A stretch of DNA of 64,000 bases. It comes from Cheiracanthium punctorium. Lineage: Eukaryota; Arthropoda; Arachnida; Araneae; Cheiracanthiidae. Location: assembly GCA_038373885.1 (NCBI GenBank), contig JAWZYV010012346.1, positions 1 to 64,000 of the forward strand. The letters run 5' to 3'. The notes below the pieces were generated by a model that was not told where the DNA came from, searched no databases, and saw nothing but the letters and a program-made list of their open reading frames with translations. Shown piece after piece: positions 13,764 through 25,120 of this stretch (its first letter is position 1; each line of letters opens with the position of its first letter). The translations under genes were made by a program, and so were the position numbers.

Positions 13764-13836
13764 GCGCTTCGGTGGCTGAATCGGTAAGACGCCGGACTAT
13801 TAATAGGGCGTTATGCGATCGAACCCCGTGCTGCGC
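13764..13836 (+). mobile_element. tRNA-like SINE head
   Basis: The segment has GGTGGCTGAATCGGTAAG in A-box position and GCGATCGAACCCCG as B box (13815-13828), about 72 bases long in total. The acceptor pairing GCGC/GCGC is partial and the anticodon stem does not close, so I read it as a SINE head or decayed tRNA. Confidence 0.55.
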
Positions 13837-14248
13837 AATATTTTCCTGCACATTTTTTTTTTAAATACGCGAATCCTGGTAATTAAATCATTTTTTAGTA
13901 AAGTAAATATTTATTTACTTTTTCATTTGTTCATTTATTTATCATGTTTTTTTTTACTTCCCGTTTATTGATTTTATACTATTATTTAAATTTTATTTCT
14001 TTTTGTAAAATCTTTACTTTGTGGAATCAGAATTTTACACTTTCAAAATAAATCACTTTTAACACCCACAAAACTCAATATTTCTTTAAGGTACATTAAT
14101 TTTTGTCAGACAGACTATTTTCCCCCTAATTTTCACCCGTTCGTGATGCAACAGCAAGAGTATTAATTTTTTAAGCATCATCAATTGTAAAAATATATTC
14201 TTTGAATAGCAGAAATAAAATTTTAAAAATATATAAATAAATATACAG

Positions 14249-14655
14249 TCAACTCACAATTTTACGACCCTTCCGATTTAACGACCCTCTGACGAAGTGC
14301 TGACAGTTTTTCAATACCTTTTATAAACTTTATTTTACACTCAGTATATTCACATGGTATACTACCATTATGCCAAAGATCATTGAAATCCGCATTTTCC
14401 TGAAGCCGTGCCTCCTCCTTATAAAATAAAAACGGTAATATTCGAGTAAAAACAAATCAGATTGAAATTATCGTCCAAGCAATGGAAGAAAATCATTACT
14501 TAAATGAAAACAACTTTTCCAGTTTTTATAGAGCGCAGCAAACGAAATGAGGATTTGAAATCTCTAGCACAAAAATTAAACAGCAGTGGAGGTTTTATTA
14601 AAAATGTGAAAGCTTGGCAAAAGATAAGCAGACTGTTATTTTATAAATTTTAAAT
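14249..14655 (+). pseudogene. Relic of a Myb/SANT-like DNA-binding protein of a DNA transposon
   Basis: An open frame from about 14449 reads NQIEIIVQAMEEN. After one frameshift near 14545 it continues as DLKSLAQKLNSSGG, then KNVKAWQK (to 14640), and then a stop. The order of 'QIE.LV..ME.N', 'W/L..LA..LNS.GG' and 'K....WQK' matches the Myb/SANT-like DNA-binding domain found in PIF/Harbinger accessory proteins and related insect proteins. A CAGTCAACTC sequence at 14250 could be a terminus. The reading is from motif order only. The gene is broken by the frameshift and lacks any further domain. Confidence 0.5.
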
Positions 14656-14931
14656 ATCATTAAAAATTAGCATTATTATATTCTAATTGTTCTAGGCTCT
14701 AAATATTTTTTAAACTCTTGAATCAGTTGGAATGCTAATGATTTATTCAACCGAAAATTGTTGATAAATTCGTTGTCGCTTAATTCAAAGGATTTACACC
14801 TAGGAATCGAATTTCGATTCCTATGAACCCTTCTAGCATCTTATTGTTGTGCAACAGTTGCTACAATTAAAACCGAGCCATTATTTTGATGTAAACAACT
14901 ACCATCAGAACAAATAACCACGCACGCTGAC

Positions 14932-15134
14932 TTGTATCCGAAGCGGAAAGAGCTTCTCACTCGCGTTTACCGTGCTGGGAAAAAAAAGTGGAATTTCCGA
15001 CAGGGTTTCCGATATCGGAACGTTCCCGAGAGCATCGTGGTAGACCAAATTGACGCCCTTTCGGAATGTGACGTCATGAGTGAGAAAAGGGTTGTTTTTC
15101 CGCTTCGGAAAGGATTCCGAGAAGATCGTGCTAG
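14932..15134 (-). repeat. CpG-rich inverted segment, right copy
   Basis: This is the partner of 13322-13560 in inverse orientation. It is itself partly self-complementary, with CCGAAGCGGAAA near both ends and TCTCACTC after it. The overlapping open frames on both strands (84 and 98 codons) come from the high GC content and palindromic structure and are not taken as genes. Confidence 0.5.
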
Positions 15135-15447
15135 GGCCCCTGGGCGGGAATCTCAAGTGGATTTCGATCATGGGAGGGATCCTTGAAGTAAGTGTTCGCA
15201 AGTTATGAGATTGTCATGTCACTCTAACGTCAAATTCTGAAGAGCTCTTGAAACACTCAGGAACATATTCGCTCTATAACGTCAGAACTGCGCATTATCA
15301 AAGACCTATGGCTTCTTGTCGCAGACTTTACGATACCGCCCAGATCAAAGGTTATCGGAGAGATTCAAGTATTGAGGGGTAAGAAAAAGGGAGCATCACA
15401 GATATATATCTATAAGTACTAATTACCCGGACAACGTCACAGCACAC

Positions 15448-16140
15448 ATGTTTTTTTCCAGACAGGAAACACATAAATTAGTTGCGCAAAGTCAAGAAGA
15501 AGCAATGGCGGTATTTAAGCGATCAGTGTATTACGTGTCTGAGTTGAATTCTTCAAAAACTGGGTTTTATCATATCCCTTATAAGGTAATCATTAACTTT
15601 CCTATTTATTTAGAAATACAGTCTTTAATGTGCAGAAATATAACTTGGTTTACTAAATAGAGTATTTTTTAGATGTGAACTACACTTGCTAAGTTTTTAT
15701 GTTTCTCGGCATGTTCCAATAATATGACCTAAAGTAGGAAGCCAAATTGCTGGGTTAAATGATCTCTCGACTAAAAAAAATCAGTACCGGGTCCTAGGAG
15801 CCATGGCAGCCCTTCAACAGTTCTCAAAATGCGTTACTCTCCATTACATTATTTGTTGTATTTCTGCGTTTATTGCAGGCCATAATCTTTTAATTATAAT
15901 TTTTAAATATTCCATTTTATTGTTTGTGACACATTTTTATTTTAAAATATTCATAAAAAATCATGCATACTATATGATTGTAAAATATATTTTATTTCAT
16001 TATATATGGTCACAATTACTTTTATATCTTTTATTTTGCCGATAAAAACTGTTTGAAATTATTTTCAACTGAAGGATCATTTTTCCCTTGGGTTGAGGGT
16101 AAAATGTTCCTTTAGACAGTTTCTAAAAATTCTACTTTTT
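15448..16140 (+). repeat. Dispersed repeat, copy 1 (inverse copy 28800-29480)
   Basis: From AAATTAGTTGYGC through TTTCCTATTTATTTAGAAAT, ATATGACCTAAAGT, TTTCTGCGTTTATTG and GAGGGTAAAATG, the order of matching words is the same as on the minus strand of 28800-29480. The pair shares roughly 700 bp at a visible divergence. The short open frames at 15448-15660 and 15803-16045 are not shared between the copies, so they are probably not genes. The element class is unknown. Confidence 0.7.
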
Positions 16141-18104
16141 TCATTACTCACTGTTAGAAATACGGTATTTTTGTAAATAAAAACCGAAAATTCTCAAAAA
16201 AAATATGAAATTTTAAAATTTCGCTAAAATTCGCATAAACTATCTGTAAAAATTTTTTAATACAAAATTTATATAAGTTCATTGAAAGCTACGTTGTTGT
16301 AGTTTCAACACTTAACTTGTTTAGAGTCGTTCTTCTGTCCGTAACGGCGACATTATAATTACGAAAAAAAAAAAAAAAAAAAAAAAAACCGTTTTGCGTC
16401 TATGCTATTTGTTGGGATCAATATACATCTGATTCAGCAAAGGTTGGAAAAGAGCGCTTATTAGTTCACAATAGGTCCTTATACATATATTAATGACTAC
16501 GTCATATTATCTCTCACCCCCTGTATTGAAAATTGTCCTAAAAATGTGTCCAAAAAAAACGACGTAAAAATGCGACATAATTTTACATATATTTAAATAC
16601 TATTAGTTCACACCAGCTTTAATCTATTGTTACAATATTTCGTAAGCTGTACAATATGCATCACATGTATTTTTCTATAAATAGGTTACAATCATAAAAA
16701 TTTCAACATAGGGTTACCAGGCGAAATACACGAAAAATGAGAAATAAAATGTCATAGTCAATTAATATCGTTTTAATATGGCAATAATGAAACTAAAAAA
16801 TTAGGGGGGTCAGGGGGGTCTCCCCCTGACGAAGCTCGAACAGCCGAGTTATATATATATAACATTGGGATTTTCATTCCTGTCTTTTGATTGTAACACT
16901 AGACGATGAAAATGGGTGTGCACCTTTTAATGAGTTCATTTTGAGGAAGTACTCTGAAGTAAGGAATTTCTTAAAAGCTTTCGAGGATTCTAATTCAAAG
17001 AAATATACTTGCAGCTACATATGAGCAAAATAATTCAACAATGTGCTTCATTTGTTCTACTTAATTCCATGTACAAAGATAGTGTTTTGAAAGTTTTTTC
17101 AGGTGTGGTTTTTCAACATTGTACTTAAATTCAAATCCCTTGACTTTCTTATTCAAGAGTTGCTTTCAAGCTTTCTAATTGGATTCACAAATGGTGAGCA
17201 AATGGGAAACTTGGATCTTGTAATTCTTTAATTAATTTCGGGTACAGCTTAGATATGAAGCTTATTTTATTCTTGAGTTTCGTTTGAAAAACTCTTCTTA
17301 TGCATAAATTGCTCCTTTTTCGCATCTATCCGCAATTATAAGAAAATTTCGCATCAATTTCGTAAAAACGAAAATTCCTTACCTCAACTCATTCTGATTT
17401 TAAAATATTATTAAAATGCGTTTATGATGCAAACATAGTGAAAAATATGATAGCAAAGGGCCAAAATTTTATTTAAACATTTATGTTATTTTATACAAGT
17501 TTTAACATTAAGGGAATCATTTTAAGTCACTTTCCCTACATTTTATATGCCAAATAACAGTGAAGCAAAAATTTTTAAAAAAGTGTACATACATGTTTTA
17601 TACAAACTCGTTCAATTTTTAAAAAATTTTTTTTTGTTAATCCATTTTCTTGCACTTTACAATAAGCAGCTTTTTAATTAACAGTAAAAATGAAAACAGA
17701 AAATGAATTAGTAAAAATTTGAAATTATCATTAAATTTAACAGCCAAAAGCATTAGACACATGCTAGTTTTAGAACATTATAAACTCAATACCATTAAAG
17801 TAATTAACATTGTAATACATTCATTATTTACCTCTATAGAGTTTGTTCCTTTGAAACTATAGCATAGTCTTTTTTTTAATGACAAAAATTAAATAATGAA
17901 TATGAATTATAATGAAATCAGATTCAATGGCATTGGTACCTGTCTCAAAACGGGATAGTGATAAAAGTGCTCTTGCACAAAATATAACCCCCTTTTAAGA
18001 CGGCACGACCATTAATGTTTTCACTCAGCTTTAATTTTACTCTGACAGAATACCTAAGGCAGAAGAAGATTCTGCTATGGAAGAAAGTTTCGGTTTCTGC
18101 TGAT
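16141..18104. other. AT-rich stretch without a recognised gene
   Basis: It contains a poly(A) run at about 16363-16388 and a GC-rich hairpin (CAGGGGG / CCCCCTG, about 16812-16829). No coding signal was recognised. Confidence 0.45.
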
Positions 18105-18665
18105 ATAGAGTCCAGGAATTAGAAATGAGACTCGTCAGACCAGACAAAGTGTTTCCAGTCATCAATCATTAATAATTCAACGACATTGTTGATGGTCCCA
18201 GGCAGTGGCGGATCCAGAAAAGTTTTAGATGATAAGTTGGGTGAGACGATAAGTAGGATGAAGACGAAGCATTCTGGGAAGCAACATTGGTGCAAGGTGA
18301 GTCACTGGCCCCTGCAGGACGTTCAAAGAATCATTTTAGAAAACAACATCTTCAAAAAGAAATAGTGTTTCTTCACTGGAGTTTTTTTTTAATGATAAGG
18401 TCGTCCGCCACCTTGCTGGTAGTTCAGTCGAGAGATGGCAACGGCTGCCCTTTTTTTAGCATTGGGAAAGGGTTGCGTCTCAAAGGGTTAAAGCTTTGTG
18501 TCGCCCAGTCAGCAACGGTACATGAATAGACCTTCAGCTCCGCAAGCCCCAATCAGTGATGGTCCATTAAATAAATACTTCGTACGCGATTGTCCCTGAC
18601 ACATGCTGATTCCTTAACAATGAAATCCACAAAAATTTGCTGAAGATTTGCACAATGTGAAAAGT
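18105..18665 (-). pseudogene. Tc1-type transposase relic broken by an insertion
   Basis: On the minus strand, 18491-18532 reads RSIHVPLLTGRHKA, and 18190 down to about 18140 reads DDWKHFVWSDESHF. These match the VPLLTARHQA and DDWKHVAWSDESRF blocks of the better copy at 50183-51137. In that copy the two blocks are only about 14 residues apart; here about 300 bp of foreign DNA, including a family A MITE arm, lies between them. Upstream, a degenerate frame to about 18665 resembles the LPQIAADF block. The WSDE Asp is kept, but the gene has stops and is dead. Confidence 0.7.
18387..18491 (-). mobile_element. TTAA MITE family A, single arm, inside a Tc1 relic
   Basis: Minus-strand copy of the family A right end: it terminates in CAAAGGG then TTAA (18488-18491) and contains GCCACCTTGCTGGTAGTT and GGCAACGGCTGCCC. 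The other half is missing. The MITE terminus abuts the Tc1 frame directly at the TTAA. The remaining insert (18204-18386) starts with CAGTGGCGGATCCAG, which resembles a hAT terminus, but no matching end was found. Confidence 0.75.
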
Positions 18666-19910
18666 CATGTTAAAGTTTATGCAGTTTGGTCTGCATCTCT
18701 GTTTATTTATTTGTTGAACTGTATTTTTTTAAAAGCACTTTTTACTAAAATCGTTGTTGTAAAAATTAATGATAGTTGATAGCTTAATTTCCTGAAACCT
18801 GTGAGTCGGCCAACATTTTTAGTCATAGAACTGAAATATGCATTACGAAACACTTGAACATTCTAAATGTGACAGCATGTAGATTTTCAGCAAACTTTGC
18901 TATTTCAGATTGAAATGTAATTACACTCGGTGTCCTGTCCTCTGTATTTGACTGTAATAGTAATTCTACGTAACAATTAAGCCTACGATTAAACAATTAG
19001 TCATCTGTCGTTTTCTAACTAGAATTAGGTTTGAAATCTTAAAATACTTAGTCATTCAATTCATGATGTAGCTTAATTAAAAATCATTAAAAATACTAGT
19101 GCTCGTATATATTAGAGAGAGTTGTGTTCAAATAAAAATAGATTTGTATAAGACACACATAAAATTCAGAAGAAACTGTCATTACATTTTAAGTTTTTCT
19201 AGCTACACGCATGTTAGTAAATATTTTGATACAGACGAAGGGATAGCTTTTATACTTCTTGAATTTTGCCGACAGTTTATAATAAATACTACAATGTGTG
19301 TGTCAGACAGTCTTGTTTGAGTTTATTTCACCGGATTTTTGTTATCCATTTATTTGCTTGCATAATTTTCATATTATACAAAAGTGCGCCCAAATAAAAA
19401 AAGATCTAAGCTAAAGTGGCGTTGTGTTAACCCACGACCATTAATTTATGTTCCTAGTTTAATATTTCTCGAATAATAAATCTTATTTCCACAAAATAAT
19501 CAGTGATGACATGTTTAAATGAGAATTTTTTCCTGTATTATTCTTATTTAAAAAAAAAAAAAAAGAATTACGTTCTTTATACCACACAAATGTCGCAAAA
19601 TTTATTTATCACTTCTTGCATCAATATACATTGTGTTGAATGCGCTGAAAAAAGTTGGGTTAATCCCAGTGGATTAATCCCTAATGGGTTAAATCCCAGT
19701 GAGTTAATGTGTTAGATAATAGATTGCGCGGCGGTATTCCCATTTGCACATTCGTAGCTAGCAGTTTATCCATAACATCCCCTTTCTTGAGAGTTGTTCT
19801 TACAATTCGTTGCATGGTGGATTCCTCATTCTCCAGGTCAGTAAGCCCAAAGAGCAGTTATCCAATTTATTTGAGCAGAAATGGAGCATTCTTCATAAAT
19901 TGTACGGCAG
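18666..19910. other. AT-rich stretch without a recognised gene
   Basis: It has a short imperfect tandem repeat of the type GGGTTAATCCCAGTG at 19653-19707 and several open frames below 75 codons without motifs. Confidence 0.45.
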
Positions 19911-20252
19911 GATGAAAGTGGAAGAGGCGTACAGAGAACATCGTCTCTCACGGTGTACCACATTCCAGAGGTGTTAGCGTTACGAGTCAGGGCGCGTAAT
20001 CATCGAGGGCTTGCCGCGTCTGGACTGGCGCACATTGTCACCGTCAGAGAAGCAATTCCAGCTGAAAAGAATCATATACGACAGAATCGTAAGATTACCG
20101 CGCATGAAATTGCTGTTGAAAAAGAGTAACTGGAAGGTCAGAGAAAAGTCATCTACGATAAGGAAGTGCAGGACAACATGCGAAACTGGATCCGTCAGCA
20201 ATCCAGCCATCCACTCCTTGCCAATACCCTGGGATCAGTATATTGTTAATGG
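19911..20252 (+). pseudogene. Possible coding relic of unknown type
   Basis: One plus-strand frame from 19911 is open for 72 codons to a single TAA (20127-20129) and then continues to 20252. It includes readings such as HIPEVLALRVRARNHRG and KVIYDKEVQDNMRNWIRQQ. The stretch is clearly richer in CpG and GC than its neighbours, as expected for decayed coding sequence. There is no start codon in context and I recognise no family. A competing 83-codon frame (20011-20262) is basic and motif-free. The relic ends just before the target duplication of the hAT MITE. Confidence 0.3.
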
Positions 20253-20268
20253 TGTCCCGTGAGCTGTA

Positions 20269-20437
20269 CAGGATCGTAGCCAAGGGGGGGGGGGAAAGGG
20301 GGGTCACAACCCCCATGAAGAATTTTTTGCCATACAAAATGTATATTCTTCACTCCCTTATCACACACACACGTATACATATATCTGAGTTCCAGTAGTC
20401 GTGCCTCCCCCATGAAAAATTTCTGGCTACGTGCCTG
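20269..20437 (+). mobile_element. hAT-type MITE with perfect 8-bp target duplication
   Basis: 169 bp bounded by CAGGATCGTAGCC and GGCTACGTGCCTG, inverted termini of about 13 bp with mismatches. GAGCTGTA is present on both sides (20261-20268 and 20438-20445). An exact 8-bp duplication with CA..TG ends is the mark of hAT insertion. The body contains TTGCCATACAAAATGTATAT, followed by CACACA and TGAAAAATTTCTGGC. A second copy lies at 58379-58548. It does not code for protein. Confidence 0.85.
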
Positions 20438-20469
20438 GAGCTGTAATTATAATATTCCCATACAGCAAT

Positions 20470-20670
20470 CATGGTAAATGTGACGTTGTGACGACGTTAC
20501 ATTTCGTTACGTTCGTCACATCTCGTTACATCACAAATGTTACGTAAATTCACTCCTGTGACCTGTCTTCGTGTCAACTTCACAAAAAACTGTCCCTGGC
20601 GGACATTTGTCCGCCGCCACAATTTTTTTGTGATTTACACATTCTGTCATATTGTAACGTCACAGTGCTA
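20470..20670. repeat. GTGAC/GTTAC-rich segment with a perfect palindrome
   Basis: The words GTGAC, GTCAC, CGTTAC and GTAACG recur many times in both orientations. An 18-bp perfect palindrome with GGCGGACA and TGTCCGCC around TT lies at 20598-20615. The style is like that of 56878-57185. No element ends were recognised. Confidence 0.55.
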
Positions 20671-20758
20671 TATGGGTTGTTTTTAAACATTTACATTTAT
20701 TATTCCTCTTTTTTTTTTACTGGGCGTACCTTATGCTTTTTCTCAGTAATAACATTTT

Positions 20759-21901
20759 CTACTGAGTCTGATTAAATGTGGCAATCATAACGCCATATGT
20801 TAAAAGAGTTCCGAGAGCAGAAAAAATAAAACTTCTGTCGATTACTACCGAATCCAAAATAACGAATCCCAACACATCGTCATTCAATTTACAAATGTAA
20901 TCTCTACTGCCTCTCTCTTTGGCTGCACATCTTGCACGTTGGATCGCTTGTTTCGCTTCTTTACCAGCATTTATCACAAGAGAACCACAATAGCAGATTG
21001 ATAAAAACCAAGTTAAGTTATACGCAATATTGAGGATACGATACATCAATACATAGCTGTTTGGATTTGTAGTAAGGCAAAGATTAAACATGTCATAAAA
21101 CACATACCCGAGGCAAATCACAAAAGAGACTATTAACATGCGATTCAATGCTTCGTTGAATTGTTTAGTTATGCTGAATGCATCGTTGTAAAATGAGATC
21201 AATGAATTGGCTTCAGTATTATGTTTAGTACTGATGTTTTCTATCTGTGTCAACATTAATTTCAGTAAAACGCATATGCTGCAGAAATATATCACTATGC
21301 AAGGGTTGACATTTTTCCAGTACACAAAAAATGTCGTTACGTAAGCCAGTTCGAACGAATAGGATGACTGGTTCATGCTTTTAGAATTAGCTATTTCATG
21401 CGCTTTTATGTTATTCCAAAGCAACACGTACATCGCAATTAAATACATATCGGTTATGATTAAAACAGCTATTAGCTTACGCTTAAAACGTCTGGCACTT
21501 CTTTTAGCAATTACGGAATACATGTTTATTAAATTGTTAACAAGATTTTCCAGTTTTCGGTCGGAGCAGTACAAGTAGATTCGTTGCACCACATCCAACA
21601 CGAAAAATACTGTCGTTATTATCATTCTCGTCAGGTGCTTAGATTTTGAAACGTCATCTTTAACTATCTTATTGTAGATGTGTAGACAAGTAAAGATTTC
21701 GAAAAAGACAGCTAGAGTGATTGAAAAAACTAATGCAAACCGAAAACGCTTCTTGCATCTCCAAGGTAAACCTACACTGTGAGTCCAAAAGTAAATATTT
21801 AATATCGAATAAAAATTCTGAAGAATTTTTACTGTATTTTCCTTCTTTAAGGAAGGGATTGATTTAATTTTACTATGCTTCATCTTTTCAGTAAATATCA
21901 T
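20759..21901 (-). CDS. Gustatory receptor family protein, single coding exon
   Basis: A 380-residue chemoreceptor-like membrane protein, the usual length for arthropod gustatory receptors. Such receptors are inverted seven-helix ligand-gated channels in chemosensory neurons. Hydrophobic segments lie at about 55-76, 93-112, 143-162, 184-218 (long, with Cys and aromatics), 255-277, 287-311 and 356-376. The C-terminus holds TYGVMIATF (368-376), which fits the family signature TY-x5-QF except that Thr375 replaces the Gln. The long loop before the last helix is basic (RARCAAKERGSR), as in the family. The first Met (21901) was taken; Met7 is an alternative. The frame is complete without introns, whereas most arthropod members have C-terminal introns. 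No ligand can be inferred, and a recent pseudogene cannot be excluded without expression data. Confidence 0.8.
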   Translation of the reverse strand: MIFTEKMKHSKIKSIPSLKKENTVKILQNFYSILNIYFWTHSVGLPWRCKKRFRFALVFSITLAVFFEIFTCLHIYNKIVKDDVSKSKHLTRMIITTVFFVLDVVQRIYLYCSDRKLENLVNNLINMYSVIAKRSARRFKRKLIAVLIITDMYLIAMYVLLWNNIKAHEIANSKSMNQSSYSFELAYVTTFFVYWKNVNPCIVIYFCSICVLLKLMLTQIENISTKHNTEANSLISFYNDAFSITKQFNEALNRMLIVSFVICLGYVFYDMFNLCLTTNPNSYVLMYRILNIAYNLTWFLSICYCGSLVINAGKEAKQAIQRARCAAKERGSRDYICKLNDDVLGFVILDSVVIDRSFIFSALGTLLTYGVMIATFNQTQ

Positions 21902-24804
21902 TCTAATGTCAAATTTTTGTAATTATAGACTATTTTTAAAAGTTACTTTTCAATGTCTCTAAATATGAGACTTAACGAGTATTTTGATATCTTACAATTG
22001 TATTCGCCTGGCTTTTTAATTTTTTATATAAAGAAACACGTGTTCTGCAAAGTTTATAAATCATGTATGCATATTAACGTGTTAATGCACATATTTGCCA
22101 ATTTACATTTGTTTTTGTATCTCAAATTGTTTGTAGTACCACCTCGCTGTTGCTGTAACATCCATGCAAAATTTAATATGATGTTCGATTTTTCGCATCA
22201 GCCTATGTTGAGTATCTGATCAGTGAGGAAGTGGAATATTCTAGAATAAATACCTTTACAGCACAATTAAACCATTAAAAAAATGAGCAAAAACAATGTG
22301 CTCAAAGGACTCATATAAAAATCCATAATAATAACCTTAATCATTGCCACTCATATATGCTTCAAATATGCGTTAGTTGTATTTCATAGCTTTATATTTT
22401 AGTCAAGCATTTGGTTTCTTTATAGCTTTTTTAAATTCAAGAGCTGTAGAATCACAGAAAATAGTACAAAAACTCTTTTATAATTCCTTTGAATTAATGC
22501 CAGTTATAATTAATGCTTCAAAGATAAAATCACTCAAGAAAGCAAACATTAATGGAGCTATTGTACGAGTTTACATACAGCCTAAGACCATTTTTCAATA
22601 GTTTTAAATTATATACACGAATCAAAAGTTCAGAAATTTCTGTTCTGAAATTTTTTAAATGGATCCAACTAAATAATAAAACCACAAAATAAATTACTAA
22701 ATTCACTTTTATGCTTACACTTTTCGTTTAAGTTATTCTGTTTTTCAACAGCTTTTGTGCTTATAATCAGAAGAATTATTTCACATTTTTATGTAAAATG
22801 ATTTACATTCTACATTTATAATATAGTCATATGTTTTCTGTATCTTTTTTCATTAAAACGTTCTTACAGATTTTACACAAAAGCACGAAAAATAAATAAT
22901 ATTCCGTAACACATGAGCTATTCACTGTATTAACGCTGACTTTGTTGTATTTAGTTTTATACCTTACACTCAAAACACATGATATGCTTTCAGAGTCAGC
23001 TTGCTATGAATTCTTCGTCAACGGCATGGCATTCACTTTCAATCAATAATGTTTCTAGCCAATTATTCATCGACACAACAAAACTGCATGCATAATATGA
23101 GAAATTCTGATTTTAGGAAATTCGTGAAACACATGGTAATTTTAAATTTAAAAGTTTAAATATTTATGTAAGTTTTCTATGAGCTATTTATTTTCAAAAT
23201 TTGAACTAAAATTAAGTAAAGGTCAGTGTCACTTCAATCTACTTAATAAATAAATAATGCAAAAATAAATTCCTCGTGAATAGTTATATCGTGCATCATT
23301 TTAACTTTTATAGCAGCAAAAATACTCAAACCATATTCATTACAAAGACATATATCTTTTATTAAAGCATATTATTATTAATAACTTGGATCTTTTATAT
23401 ATGAAATGACATCATATATTTTCTGTGTAAAATGAAATAAAATATTACTTCATTCATAAGAACTGAACTGGTTGGTTATCACTCACTCACTTTACCCCGC
23501 TCAAGTTAAGCCATTTAATGGCACATGGGAAAACTTCATTGGGGCTTTCATTTATGCATTCAATGAGTTTTTGATATATTTGAAATTCATAAAATGACCA
23601 TCAAATTATAAAAAATAAATACTAATACATCTGATACTGAAATCTTCTAAAGAGCATGATGTCGTTGTTAGTGCTTGTCTATAATTATGCATAAAGTACA
23701 GATTAAATATCACTGCTCTTTTCATATCGAGTAAAAGAGATTCGATTATAAGTAAAAGATCTGCAGCCATATAAAAATATAATCTCTTATCTTACTTAAT
23801 ACTACATACTTAATTCAAATGTTCAAATAGCGTATTACTCAACACTATAAAAACTATCAAAATTCCGATTACTATTTATGCACCTTGCTTGCAGTTTATA
23901 GTCTAACGCTTTTATCAATTGAAAACTCAAGTCTTTAAAAATGAATACTCTCAAATAAAATCTTCAAGTTAATTTTGTTTGGAAATGTTTCAAAGCTTTT
24001 GTCTACCTAAACAAGTACATGACATTTTGTCAGCGTGTAATTCCGTGTTTGACTAAGTTTAACTCAATGTCACCTTTAGTTATTATCGCATTGAAACTTG
24101 TTTCTAATAGCAACAAGACAAAACAGAAATGCTTAAATATTGTTAAGCATCACTTTTGGATGTGCATTTCAAATTGAAAAATTTACCTATTATAAAATGT
24201 CATTTTATAGCTTCACCGATCAATTAACTTTTCTATGGAAAATCTACAAGGAAATTGATCCTTCCTGTAAAAAGGTAAATTTTTTATAGTTAAATATGTC
24301 TTGGTGAAAGAACATGTTATTTGTGGCTTCCGAGATGCGTGTTACCACAAAATAAGACAGAAACAAAACACATGAATATTTTAGATTGTTTACGTAGCAT
24401 ACTTTAGTCGTGTCTTTTAATCTTCATAAATCAATATCTAAAATTTGTTTCTCCTACAGTGATGCAATAGGTATTACATATTCAAGAAAAAAATAACTCT
24501 AAAGCTGCTTAATACTGCATAAGATTGTAACGTCATATGTCGATTTCTTTTTAATCTAAAAATTTCTGTGAGGGAAACCACAAAGTTAAGTAAATGTTAA
24601 AAACTTAATTTTCATGCTTAAAAATACAGTGTGCTAATTATGTAATCAGACTATTAGCATTATATCCAAACACGGAACTGTAATTTAATTTTTCAGCTAC
24701 AGGCTTTCAATATAAACCCCTTGGACCTGCATACAAGGATTTTATTGGTCATATAAGTTGTTGGATAAGCCTGAATTCATAATTCTTTTATTTTGTTGGT
24801 CATA
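21902..24804. other. AT-rich stretch upstream of the receptor gene
   Basis: This would hold the promoter or an upstream non-coding exon of the receptor gene. Open frames of 74-88 codons (21953-22219, 22377-22601) have no motif. No TATA box or repeat pair could be assigned. Confidence 0.4.
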
Positions 24805-25120
24805 GAACAATGCAATGGCTGACAATGCACCGGCTTACTACCCGCAAAATAGATTTTAGCCTCGAAACAGACCTGTATCAAGAACGCCCATCCTATGCGC
24901 ATAATTTGGCAGCTGCAGACCTCTTTCTATTTCCGAAGGCTCCAGTGACAGTGAGAACATCTAACGTGCTGTGACCAGCTGACTGAAGGAGGTCCATGAT
25001 CAGGAACTACCAGTGTTCTTTCAGCGATTTGTCTGAACAGTAGAAAAGTTGCATGGATTTGAAACTTTTGAAAATCCATGGTGATTTGCAATGCTGATTT
25101 TGAGTTTCTGTAACAGCTAA
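24805..25120 (+). pseudogene. Mariner-type transposase relic
   Basis: The plus strand reads MADNAPAYY near 24815-24843 and, after broken sequence, PSYAHNLAAADLFLFPKAP (about 24890-24945). These fit the two C-terminal catalytic blocks of mariner transposases, HDNAPAH and PYSPDLAPADFFLFPKL, including both aspartates. Several stops and frame changes occur between and after them. No inverted terminal repeats were found nearby, so only the 3' part of an old copy is left. Confidence 0.6.

Noticed and set aside
13764..13836. Functional tRNA gene
   Set aside because: A and B boxes are present but the acceptor and anticodon stems do not close; read as a SINE head.
14905..15201. 98-codon minus frame and 84-codon plus frame as overlapping genes
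   Set aside because: Both lie in a CpG-rich, partly self-complementary repeat where stops are rare on both strands.
18204..18386. Second hAT MITE starting CAGTGGCGGATCC
   Set aside because: No opposite terminus and no target duplication were found.
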